Positions 30,565-38,585 of a DNA stretch of 64,000 nt are shown here, in pieces (position 1 is the stretch's first letter; each line of letters opens with the position of its first letter). Source of the stretch: Psychrobacter celer (lineage in GTDB: Bacteria; Pseudomonadota; Gammaproteobacteria; Pseudomonadales; Moraxellaceae); the NCBI RefSeq assembly GCF_016107555.1, contig NZ_JABASU010000003.1, forward strand, positions 114,218-178,217, read 5' to 3'. The notes beneath the pieces were generated by a model. It saw nothing but the letters and a program-made list of their open reading frames with translations, was not told the DNA's origin and did not search any database. The position numbers and the translations under genes are program-made.

Positions 30565-32093
30565 TGACTGTGCTCCATAACGATAGCAACCTTCATACCG
30601 CTGGTAATCCTGAGCTGCTGCTGCCAGCTGTTTCTCAGACAGGCATTATGACAGTGTTTGAGCATCAGCGGCTGACCGCGCGCGACTTTGCGTACGTGAC
30701 TGATTTTGAGTGGCTACTGGCGCAAGAGTTTGCGGTATTTGGCATCAAGCGCAAGCGGGGCCAGTGGCAGCTTCAGGTTGGTCACTATATCGGTATTGTG
30801 CACCTGCCAAGTGGCATGGTGCTTGAGATGTTACCCAAACGGATGGCGGCGCCAAATACACCGCCTCAGCGTCAGTCGCCATCACAGCAGCAAAGCGCTA
30901 TCAGCCGCACTCGGCTTTGGGTGCAGAGGATGCTGGCAGATTTGATCGCCAGCAACGACTCCTCACCGCAGACACTGCCAAATAGCAAACACCTTGGGCA
31001 GTTTGGTCGCCACGCTGCACCCTTACCGATCAACGCTTTGCCATTGTCAGATTGGCTCATTCAGCAGTTTTTGCAAGGACTGACGCAGCACCCACCCACC
31101 AAGCACTATCAAACGCAAATCGATAACCAAACCTCATTGCAAGGTCGCCTCGTGATAAAAGCGCAACTGCAGCGCAACCTGCTGCAGCCGCATAAGTTCG
31201 TGTGTGAGCGCAGTGTGCTCAGCCAAGAGATGCTAGCCAATAGGCTGATCAAAAGTGCTTTAAAGCAACTTAGCCCATTACTACAGACCTCTGTGCGTTT
31301 TCGTCGCATTGGTGCTCAGTTGTCGACGACATGGCAACGGGTCTCTGCGCTACATGCTCATGAGCTGACGCAGTTGGCGACGGTCTATCAGCAAGCCAAA
31401 CGCCAGCTTGCTATGCAGCCACTGCATGCGAACGCCATGCAAGGTGCGCAGCAGCTATTAGAGATGGCGTATTGGCTACTGCGCCAGTCGAGTGTCGCTG
31501 GGGCAACTGGTATCGCGCCACCTGCAATAAAACAGCGGCCATCATCACTACGTTTGTGCCTGCTGCTAGATATGAACCAAGCCTTTGAGCAGTGGGCCAG
31601 CTTACGTATCGCCGCACTGTTTCGGCGCGTCAGTACGGATTATCAGCCGCTGTTTCAGGCGCAGCGGGTCTGGTTAAATGACGAGGAGGGGCGAGCTTGT
31701 TTGTCTATCCGCCCTGATTTATTGATTTATCAAACGCCGCCTGACAATGATAATGACAACTCCACTCATACGCATCACAAGGCAAAGACGGTCACTAACA
31801 CGGCACGCTGCTATAGTCATGTAATCGATATCAAATGGAAAGCGCTAGCAAATGCTGCTGCTATCAGCCCCAGCGATGCCTATCAATTGGCCAGCTATGC
31901 GCAGGCTTATCAAGCGCCGCAGGCTTGGTTGGTGTATCCTGTACAAGATGACACGCGGCAACCGACGAGGCTTCGCCAGCTGCCTATCACAGAAGCGCTC
32001 GCCAGCAAGGTGCCAGATCATGCCACGCTATGGCTAATACCCTTTAACGTCAACACAGGCACGATAAATAAGGGCAGTGACTTGTTTCCTTGA
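30564..32093 (+). CDS. mcrC: McrC-family nuclease subunit
   Basis: 509-residue partner of McrB. The N-terminal half (about 25-115) is the McrB-binding region that in E. coli stimulates GTP hydrolysis. The PD-(D/E)xK nuclease is in the C-terminal third: Asp385 in the motif RPDLLIY and Asp422/Lys424 in VIDIKWK. Length is above E. coli McrC (~350), with Gln-rich stretches around 95-115. The start overlaps the mcrB stop (one-base overlap), so expression is coupled. The pair would cut modified foreign DNA; target modification unknown. Confidence 0.88.
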   Translation: MTVLHNDSNLHTAGNPELLLPAVSQTGIMTVFEHQRLTARDFAYVTDFEWLLAQEFAVFGIKRKRGQWQLQVGHYIGIVHLPSGMVLEMLPKRMAAPNTPPQRQSPSQQQSAISRTRLWVQRMLADLIASNDSSPQTLPNSKHLGQFGRHAAPLPINALPLSDWLIQQFLQGLTQHPPTKHYQTQIDNQTSLQGRLVIKAQLQRNLLQPHKFVCERSVLSQEMLANRLIKSALKQLSPLLQTSVRFRRIGAQLSTTWQRVSALHAHELTQLATVYQQAKRQLAMQPLHANAMQGAQQLLEMAYWLLRQSSVAGATGIAPPAIKQRPSSLRLCLLLDMNQAFEQWASLRIAALFRRVSTDYQPLFQAQRVWLNDEEGRACLSIRPDLLIYQTPPDNDNDNSTHTHHKAKTVTNTARCYSHVIDIKWKALANAAAISPSDAYQLASYAQAYQAPQAWLVYPVQDDTRQPTRLRQLPITEALASKVPDHATLWLIPFNVNTGTINKGSDLFP

Positions 32094-32109
32094 GAAAATA
32101 TAGTATAAT
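32082..32109 (+). promoter_or_regulatory. Possible sigma-70 promoter after mcrC
   Basis: TTGTTT, 16 bases, TATAAT. Perfect -10 box, weak -35. It overlaps the mcrC stop and would add a second start for the tRNA transcript. Confidence 0.4.
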
Positions 32110-32225
32110 GCCCCTGTCTATGAGTAGGTATCATCGATATTAAGGCGTTGATTGTGTCCTTTTTTATAAAAACATGCACTTTTGCGGTAATTTAATAATT
32201 CTTTTAAATTTATCAAAAATAGGTG

Positions 32226-32254
32226 TTGACACAATCAGATTTACCCCTTAATAT
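32226..32254 (+). promoter_or_regulatory. Strong sigma-70 promoter for tRNA-Pro
   Basis: Consensus TTGACA, 17 bases, TAATAT. It lies about 90 bp before the tRNA-Pro gene, consistent with a processed leader. Confidence 0.85.
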
Positions 32255-32342
32255 GTGCACCTCGATAGCGATGAACATTAACAAGTTAGCGGCCTTGCCA
32301 ACGACAAGTTACTTGACAAAACTATCGTAAAAATAGAAATAT

Positions 32343-32419
<77 letters not shown>

Positions 32420-32432
32420 TCTATTTATTTAA

Positions 32433-32453
32433 GAGCCTTACAGGCTTTTTTTT
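32433..32453 (+). terminator. Terminator behind tRNA-Pro
   Basis: Short stem AGCCT/AGGCT with a 3-base loop and eight T. It separates tRNA-Pro from the next two tRNA genes. Confidence 0.75.
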
Positions 32454-32523
32454 ATGTATAATGATTGAGTTTATACTACAATAGTATTGTAATCTTAATC
32501 AGATATATAAAAAGCCCTTAAGA

Positions 32524-32600
32524 GCGCCTGTAGCTCAGTTGGATAGAGCACCTGCCTTCTAAGTAGGTGGTCGCAGGTTCGAATCCTGCCAGGCGCGCCA
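32524..32600 (+). tRNA. tRNA-Arg (TCT)
   Basis: 77 bases with encoded CCA. Acceptor stem GCGCCTG/CAGGCGC is perfect. Anticodon loop CTTCTAA gives TCT, reading AGA/AGG arginine codons. A weak promoter (TTGAGT, 17 bases, TGTAAT) lies about 40-70 bp upstream, needed because a terminator precedes this gene. Confidence 0.97.
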
Positions 32601-32637
32601 TTTAGCCTGCATATCTTGCCTTCCTTGGCCATATTAT

Positions 32638-32714
32638 GGCGGTTGTAGCTCAGTTGGTAGAGCCCCGGGTTGTGATCTCGGTTGTCGTGGGTTCGAGTCC
32701 CATCAGTCGCCCCA
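32638..32714 (+). tRNA. tRNA-His (GTG)
   Basis: Anticodon loop TTGTGAT gives GTG. The extra 5' G (position -1) pairs with discriminator C73, the hallmark of tRNA-His, and CCA is encoded. The acceptor stem GCGGTTG/CAGTCGC has two G-T wobble pairs. Probably co-transcribed with tRNA-Arg, 37 bp upstream. Confidence 0.96.
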
Positions 32715-33117
32715 ATTTTTATTTTCCTCTCTTTATCTGTCAGCAGCCGCTTTGGTTCTATTGCTGCACCTTTTTTCTGTTTCTTTATCAGACTTCCCTG
32801 TCGTCACTCTTTATATTTATCCTTTGATGCTCATAAATAATGACACTGGTTTTGGCCGGCGTTTTTTTGTGCCTGCGTGTTTATACCGCGATCTGATGCT
32901 TGGCGCTCATATTTGTCATTCTATCGTTTGATTTAAGTGCCATTTGCCAAACACATGAGTGCGGGTAGTATTGGCGCGCCTCGAGTTTGGTCTATGTGTC
33001 TAACGTATGTATATTTTTAACCAGAGTCCACGAGCGGATATTTGACTTGTGTCATCTCTATGAGATAGTTTATTTTGCTAGGTTTGGACACTGCTCATAA
33101 TCACTGAGGAACAACAG
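32715..33117. other. Intergenic region, tRNA-His to AraC regulator
   Basis: About 400 bp. T-rich just after the tRNA. No integrase, tRNA fragment repeat or other mark of an inserted element was seen, and no clear gene or promoter. Confidence 0.5.
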
Positions 33118-34041
33118 ATGGACGCTCTAAGCGTATTGCTACAAAATGTGCATTTGTTTGAAACCAAATACTATCGGCTAAATTGCGTCGGTAATTGGTC
33201 TTATTCATTGACGAGAAAAGACACTATTTTATTTTACTTGGTGATATCTGGCAGTTTTTGTATCGATGTTGGCAATGATCGACGAGAGGTACATGCAGGC
33301 GATATTATCATGATTCCCAATACCCATCAGCATACAAGCTATGCGCTAGCGTATGATGGTGATGCCGCCCAGCCGCTAGATGAGATGCTCAATAGCTGCA
33401 AAGCGCAGACACTAGATGTCAAAGGTGAGGGCGAGTCTAATTCGTCTCTGATTTTGATTGAGTGTAAGTATGACAAAGAGATGATACGGCCTTTATTGTC
33501 TGTCCTACCATCGATTTTGCCCGAAATCAATGAAGAGTCCGATGGCAGGTTTGAGGTCATTGATGTGGAGATTAAGCTGCTGACCTTGGAAGCTGAGCGT
33601 GAGCGTATGGGTAAGACCGCAGTCATCAATCACTGGGCGAGTATCATGATGATTGAGTGTTTGCGCGTCTATATCGAAAGCCTGCCTGAAGCCACTGAGA
33701 ATTGGCTAAAGGCCATGAAAGATCCGTTTTTGACCAAAGCCTTGGCCGCCATGCATGAAGCCCCAAGCAAAAGCTGGACGATACATAAGCTGGCAGAGGT
33801 CGCGGGGATGTCGCGCTCAAGCTTTGCGCAGCGCTTTAAAGACACAGTCGGTATGCCGCCGCTAACGTATCTGATTGATTATCGCTTGCGTTTGGCGGCG
33901 CGCTACTTGCGGTTGCAACAAAACAGCATCAGCCGTATCAGTGAGCTGGTCGGCTATGCGTCGGATTCGACCTTTAGCCAAGCATTTAAGCGCGTTTACG
34001 GCGTCTCGCCCAAAGCCTATCGCCAGCAGTATCACGGCTAG
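33118..34041 (+). CDS. AraC-family transcriptional regulator with cupin sensor
   Basis: 307 residues. An N-terminal cupin-type effector domain (LFYLVISGSFCIDVG, VHAGDIIMIPNTHQH) is followed by a C-terminal double helix-turn-helix: WTIHKLAEVAGMSRSSFAQR and ISRISELVGYASDSTFSQAF, ending GVSPKAYRQQY. The second motif is the highly conserved AraC recognition helix region. GAGGAAC precedes the ATG. The effector and target are unknown; neighbours (tRNA-His, an unrecognised gene) give no hint. Confidence 0.93.
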   Translation: MDALSVLLQNVHLFETKYYRLNCVGNWSYSLTRKDTILFYLVISGSFCIDVGNDRREVHAGDIIMIPNTHQHTSYALAYDGDAAQPLDEMLNSCKAQTLDVKGEGESNSSLILIECKYDKEMIRPLLSVLPSILPEINEESDGRFEVIDVEIKLLTLEAERERMGKTAVINHWASIMMIECLRVYIESLPEATENWLKAMKDPFLTKALAAMHEAPSKSWTIHKLAEVAGMSRSSFAQRFKDTVGMPPLTYLIDYRLRLAARYLRLQQNSISRISELVGYASDSTFSQAFKRVYGVSPKAYRQQYHG

Positions 34042-34279
34042 CGCATGACGTGATGCCGCGTTTATCTGGCTAGGTATTTTGTCTAGTCTAAGTGTTTTAA
34101 GCCGCGTGCGGCGGTGGGTATTTTGCTGATGGACGGCTGACAATACGTCGATGTTCAGGTACTATGGAATATTGAGTCATCTGGACGCCAGCGCTTGTGA
34201 CAAGCGTGCTATATTTCCTTATAAAGCAGGCATATAGTCAGATCTAGATGATGTTTCATTTTGCTGCAGATGGTATGTT

Positions 34280-35320
34280 ATGACTGAACCAACCGCAAAG
34301 CCAAACGCCCAAGCCGGTAGCCAATCCGCTATCGAAGCCAATGGCAACAAACCAAGTAATGCGCCTCAAGGCACCGTCAGTGATGCGCAATATCCCATGA
34401 CAGACGCTCAGGAGGATGACAGCGCTGTGGTCTTTGATAAGGCGGCACTGTTGGCCTTGTTTACGGTTGATAGCGCTGTGGACACGGCGCATACCGTCAC
34501 GTCACAGGTGCAAACTGATGCTTCTACTGATAAGGACAGCATTGCCGCCCAGCGTCTGGCCTTGTACCGTGCTCAGCATGAGCGTACACGGCTTTTGTAT
34601 ATGGCTCCTGCCAATACCCGTCCGACTTATTTGGTACAAACGCTCAAATCACAGTTTGTAGAATACCAGCAATATTTGCTGGCGCAGCAGCTTGATAAAC
34701 GCGGGCTGATGGATACCGATGGGCTTGAGCGCCTTTGGCAGCAGCTACATGTGGTCGACGACATCATCGCTGATATCGTCCGCCACATGCCCGCGCAGCA
34801 GCCAGCAGGGTGGCAGCTGACCACTCAAGATGGCCGTAACCCGTTGTGCTTTGCCACGATCGGTAAACTCAAAAACACCAAGCCTATCTTTGATCAAGGC
34901 AGCCTCAATAGCTATGTGCTTGGGCACTTTGGGGTGAGTAGTTTTACTTACGATAGAGGCTATTATATCGGCCATGTAGTCGGCTATTTATTTAGTTGTT
35001 ATTTTTGCGCGCATCTGTCCATTAGCTATAGCGTCACGGCGCTTGCGCCCGAGGTGGTGGCGGATTATGACTACGCCAGTTTAGAGACACCGCATATGGT
35101 GCGGCTGCTACAAGGGCTAGACGGCTATTGCAAAAAACGCATTTATCAATTGGCCGTCATCTGTGCACGGCTGAGTGTGTTTGCCAGTGACAAACGCATC
35201 GAGAGAATGCTGATCGCTGAGGTCAATGACTTTGATAAAAAGCTCCAACAGCAGCATTTAGATGTCTTGCTCCTCCAAGGGCTGATGCCGGATAGTAACG
35301 ACTCCACGCCACTGTTTTAG
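34280..35320 (+). CDS. Protein of unknown function upstream of gspF
   Basis: 346 residues, no domain recognised. The first ~85 residues are low-complexity (Ala, Asn, Gln, Thr, Asp). The rest looks globular and mostly helical: LYRAQHERTRLLYM, then a Trp/Gln segment, and a Tyr/Cys-rich block YDRGYYIGHVVGYLFSCYF, which may be membrane-associated or buried. A cysteine-containing end half follows (YCKKRIYQLAVICARLS). Codon usage matches neighbours, so a resident lineage-specific gene is likely. gspF starts 79 bp later on the same strand, making co-transcription possible. Confidence 0.75.
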   Translation: MTEPTAKPNAQAGSQSAIEANGNKPSNAPQGTVSDAQYPMTDAQEDDSAVVFDKAALLALFTVDSAVDTAHTVTSQVQTDASTDKDSIAAQRLALYRAQHERTRLLYMAPANTRPTYLVQTLKSQFVEYQQYLLAQQLDKRGLMDTDGLERLWQQLHVVDDIIADIVRHMPAQQPAGWQLTTQDGRNPLCFATIGKLKNTKPIFDQGSLNSYVLGHFGVSSFTYDRGYYIGHVVGYLFSCYFCAHLSISYSVTALAPEVVADYDYASLETPHMVRLLQGLDGYCKKRIYQLAVICARLSVFASDKRIERMLIAEVNDFDKKLQQQHLDVLLLQGLMPDSNDSTPLF

Positions 35321-35398
35321 GCGACAAAGCCACACCCTAAGGTTTTGAGCGCTGTTTTATCATTCATTCTCTTTGATCTTCTTAGGATATCTGCTGCT

Positions 35399-36601
35399 AT
35401 GCCAGCCTATCATTTTAAAGCGCTTGACGAGCGCGGCAGTATGCAAAAAGGCCTGCTCGAGGGCGATTCAGCGCGGCAGATACGCCAGCAGCTGCGTGAT
35501 AAGCAGTGGACGCCCGTGGAAGTCAGTGCCGTCAATGGTAGACAAGCTAAGCACAAAAACCGCTATAAAAAACCCTCCGCTTATGAGCTGGCATTGCTGA
35601 CCCGTCAGCTGTCTGTCTTGCTGGCAGCGGGTATTCCGTTAGAGGAAACCCTAGCCGCCGTCGCCAAACAATCACCAAAGACGCATATCAAATCTTTAAT
35701 GCTCGCTGTGCGCTCTCATGTGTTAGAAGGCTTGAGTCTTGCGCGCGCACTGCAGCAAGCAGCCAGCTTTCCGCCGCTATATATCGCCACCATTGCCGCA
35801 GGCGAGAAATCTGGTCATTTGGATTTGATCCTCAACCAATTGGCAGATTACACCGAAAACCGTTTTGCTTTACAAAAGAAAATCCAAGGGGCAATGGTCT
35901 ACCCGATTGTGCTGATGGTGATGGCGGTCGGAGTAATCATGGGCTTGATGAGTTTTGTGGTGCCAAAAATCGTCAAGGTCTTTGAGCAATCAGAGCAAGC
36001 GCTACCGCTGATTACCCAAATCGTACTCACACTGTCCAATTTTATCACTCAGTGGTGGTGGCTGATGCTGTTGGTATTGGCTGCGCTGGCATTTTTGTGT
36101 TATCGCTTTGCCCAAACGCAAGCGGGCAAGTTGGCCATTGACAGTCTGGTACTCAAGCTACCGATATTGGCGCGCTTGTCTAAGGGACTCAATGCCGCGC
36201 GCTTTGCCAGTACTTTGGCGATATTGGTGCGCTCAGGGGTGCCGCTGATTGAAGCCCTACATATCGGTGCGGCGGTGACGACCAACTTACATATCAAACA
36301 AACCATTGTGAGTGCAGCCGATCGAGTTACAGAAGGCGCCAGCCTCTCTACGCAGTTAGAAAAATCCTCCTATTTTCCGCCGATGATGGTGCAGATGATA
36401 AAAAGCGGCGAAAACTCAGGCGAGCTGGAAAACATGCTCAGTCGAGCGGCCAATATGCAAGAGGCCGAAGCCACCAACTTTATCAGTACGTTACTGTCAT
36501 TGCTTGAGCCTTTGATGCTGGTGTTGATGGGCGTGGTGGTGATGATTATCGTCATGGCAGTGATGCTGCCGATTGTCAATATGAATGATTTGGCCGGTTA
36601 A
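35399..36601 (+). CDS. gspF: Type II secretion inner-membrane platform protein GspF
   Basis: 400-residue platform protein on which GspE acts. It has the repeated GspF/PilC domain: first copy LALLTRQLSVLLAAGIPLEETL, second copy AARFASTLAILVRSGVPLIEAL, each followed by a transmembrane segment (IVLMVMAVGVIMGLMSFVV; LMLVLMGVVVMIIVMAVML). The start MPAYHFKALDERG is typical of GspF. The ATG at 35399 is used instead of an upstream frame start. gspG follows 375 bp later; the ATPase gspE is 8 kb upstream. Confidence 0.95.
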   Translation: MPAYHFKALDERGSMQKGLLEGDSARQIRQQLRDKQWTPVEVSAVNGRQAKHKNRYKKPSAYELALLTRQLSVLLAAGIPLEETLAAVAKQSPKTHIKSLMLAVRSHVLEGLSLARALQQAASFPPLYIATIAAGEKSGHLDLILNQLADYTENRFALQKKIQGAMVYPIVLMVMAVGVIMGLMSFVVPKIVKVFEQSEQALPLITQIVLTLSNFITQWWWLMLLVLAALAFLCYRFAQTQAGKLAIDSLVLKLPILARLSKGLNAARFASTLAILVRSGVPLIEALHIGAAVTTNLHIKQTIVSAADRVTEGASLSTQLEKSSYFPPMMVQMIKSGENSGELENMLSRAANMQEAEATNFISTLLSLLEPLMLVLMGVVVMIIVMAVMLPIVNMNDLAG

Positions 36602-36976
36602 ACGCTATGTAATTTAAGGTGAATCGACGATATAGACTTATTTTGAGCGGACTGTATGGGCGATTAGATAACGGTGAGCTATGGGTCTATCTTGCTTAAA
36701 CGCCCGCCAGCTTGCTTAAGCTTTACTTACTGTTGTACATTGTTGACTGCGAGTAGGATAAACTTCTGCCAACCCCCGTAGTAAGCTATAGTAACCAGCG
36801 TCAGTGTCTCTACAGCCTGCCCGCTGGTTTACAAAACCAAAAAAGATACAAAGCCAAAAAAGATAAATTCATAAGACAAGTCATCTGGCGGCGCTGGATA
36901 AAAATAAAATCATGGTCTATAGTGACCATGGTGCCAATATCGATAGATAACGGCAAATAAATCAAATCAGGTAACC
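36602..36976. other. Intergenic region between gspF and gspG
   Basis: About 375 bp. It contains the palindrome CATGGTC-N6-GACCATG at 36911-36930, some 50 bp before gspG. No gene; the gap suggests gspG has its own promoter. Confidence 0.5.
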
Positions 36977-37561
36977 ATGCACCAAGTAGCGCCAAGCATT
37001 AAACGCCATTTAAGCACCCTGATAACTGACACAACTGCGATGATAAAAGTGATGATAATGACTGAAAAAACCCAAGCCGCCCCCCGAGCACAGATGACGA
37101 TGGACAATACAGGTAGCAGCCCGATAAATACCACTCATGCGAAGCGGAGTGGCCAGTCCGGCTTTACCTTGATCGAGATTATGGTGGTGATTGTCATTTT
37201 GGCCATCCTAGCAGGCCTTGTGGTACCCAAAGTGGTGGGCCAAAGCGACAGAGCCCGTATCAAAACCACTGAAACCGCGCTGGCCACTGTCTCAAACGCG
37301 CTTGATATGTATAAAGTCGACAACTCGCGTTATCCCACCACCGCGCAAGGATTAGAGGCACTGATCACGCCGCCAAGCGATGCCAAAAACTATCCCGAAG
37401 GCGGCTATATCAAAGGCGGCTATCCGACAGATGGCTGGGAAAATGAGATGCAGTATGTCTCTCCAGGCAGCGAAGGCCGTCCTTATGACTTGTTTTCATT
37501 AGGAGCCGACGGCCAGCAGGGCGGTGAAGGGCAAGATGCGGATATTTACGCGCAGCTATAG
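36977..37561 (+). CDS. gspG: Type II secretion major pseudopilin GspG
   Basis: Prepilin-type protein. The cleavage and assembly motif G-FTLIEIMVVIVILAILAG is followed by the GspG pattern YKVDNSRYPTTAQGLEALI and the calcium-loop end block DLFSLGADGQQGGEGQDADI. The mature protein (~135 residues) has normal length. The leader before cleavage is unusually long: 60 residues from the ATG at 36977 (AGG five bases before it), or 33 from the ATG at 37058. The real start may be the later one. GspG forms the pseudopilus shaft. Confidence 0.9.
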   Translation: MHQVAPSIKRHLSTLITDTTAMIKVMIMTEKTQAAPRAQMTMDNTGSSPINTTHAKRSGQSGFTLIEIMVVIVILAILAGLVVPKVVGQSDRARIKTTETALATVSNALDMYKVDNSRYPTTAQGLEALITPPSDAKNYPEGGYIKGGYPTDGWENEMQYVSPGSEGRPYDLFSLGADGQQGGEGQDADIYAQL

Positions 37562-37994
37562 TCCACAATAGCAAGGCAAGCAATGTATCTCGGCGTAGAA
37601 TAAAGGCAGTCCAAAATGACGTCAATATGCCGATATTACCCGTGCTACTGCTATAAATTTACCTGCAGGCTGTGCTCCTAGAGGCTACGAAAAACTCATT
37701 CCAGTAGCACTGTGCCAGTTTTAGAAAGAAGCAGGCTCAAGCTTTGCAGTTTTTTATAATGATCAGATATCAACCAATAACAGCTTATTGGTTGATATTT
37801 TTTATTAGTGACACAAATTATGATTTTTGTTAACCACTCTTTGTTGAATGCGTTTTGCTATAGACTGTCTCGGTATATTTATTAATATTATAATTATTTT
37901 TAATGTATGTTGCGCTGTATAAGCGGCTTGCTGCTTTGAGCATGATTTAATCTGCATTATCAAGTTTGACATCAGTTATTAAGAGGTATCATTT
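37562..37994. other. Intergenic region, gspG to DsbD-alpha paralogue
   Basis: About 430 bp with a strong terminator at 37767-37803, some 200 bp beyond the gspG stop. The stretch between stop and terminator has no recognisable gene. The right part is very AT-rich and probably carries the promoter for the next gene. Confidence 0.5.
37767..37803 (+). terminator. Rho-independent terminator downstream of gspG
   Basis: Perfect 14-base stem ATATCAACCAATAA/TTATTGGTTGATAT with loop CAGC and six T. Confidence 0.88.
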
Positions 37995-38534
37995 ATGGGT
38001 ATATTGACATCTACGACAAAATACCAGTCAGCGTGCATGCGTACGGCGGCCATCATTCTTGCTAGTAGCTCACTGATAGCAGCGGGAACCATAAGCGCTC
38101 AGGCAGCCAGCCTTAGCGGTTTGTTTAACAGCAGCAATAACGGGTCGTCAAAGTTTTTACCAGTTGAGCAAGCGTTTAGCGTGGATAGCAGCAGCAAGGC
38201 CACCAAAAAAGGCACGCAGCTGTCGATTACGTTTGATATCACCCCTGAGCATTACGTTTATAAAAACCAGCTGAAACTGCGCTTCCCTAAAGGCATCAAT
38301 GCCACGCCATTTACCTTGAACCAAAAACCTGTGACCATTGATGATCCAAACTTTGGCAAGGTGCCTGTATTTACTCAAAAAAGTGTCACCGCTACCACTA
38401 CCTTAACCACTGCCAATGGCAAGGGCGCAAAAAATGTCCCTGTGGTTATTCATTGGCAGGGCTGTGCTGAGGCAGGACTATGCTATCCACCAGAAAAGAT
38501 GGCGACCAAAGTTGATATCGCAGTGCCACGCTAA
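37995..38534 (+). CDS. Standalone DsbD alpha-domain protein
   Basis: 179 residues: signal peptide followed by one immunoglobulin-like domain equivalent to the N-terminal (alpha) domain of DsbD. The redox pair is Cys157 and Cys163 in WQGCAEAGLCYPP. About 120 residues align with the alpha domain of the next gene without gaps, roughly 60% identical by eye, so this looks like a tandem duplication that kept only one domain. In DsbD the alpha domain hands electrons to DsbC, DsbG and CcmG. A free copy could be a soluble relay. AGAGG precedes the ATG. Confidence 0.85.
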   Translation: MGILTSTTKYQSACMRTAAIILASSSLIAAGTISAQAASLSGLFNSSNNGSSKFLPVEQAFSVDSSSKATKKGTQLSITFDITPEHYVYKNQLKLRFPKGINATPFTLNQKPVTIDDPNFGKVPVFTQKSVTATTTLTTANGKGAKNVPVVIHWQGCAEAGLCYPPEKMATKVDIAVPR

Positions 38535-38585
38535 GCCGTTGCTGACATTTTGATTCGATTCTGAGTAATAAATAGGTAGCCTTTC

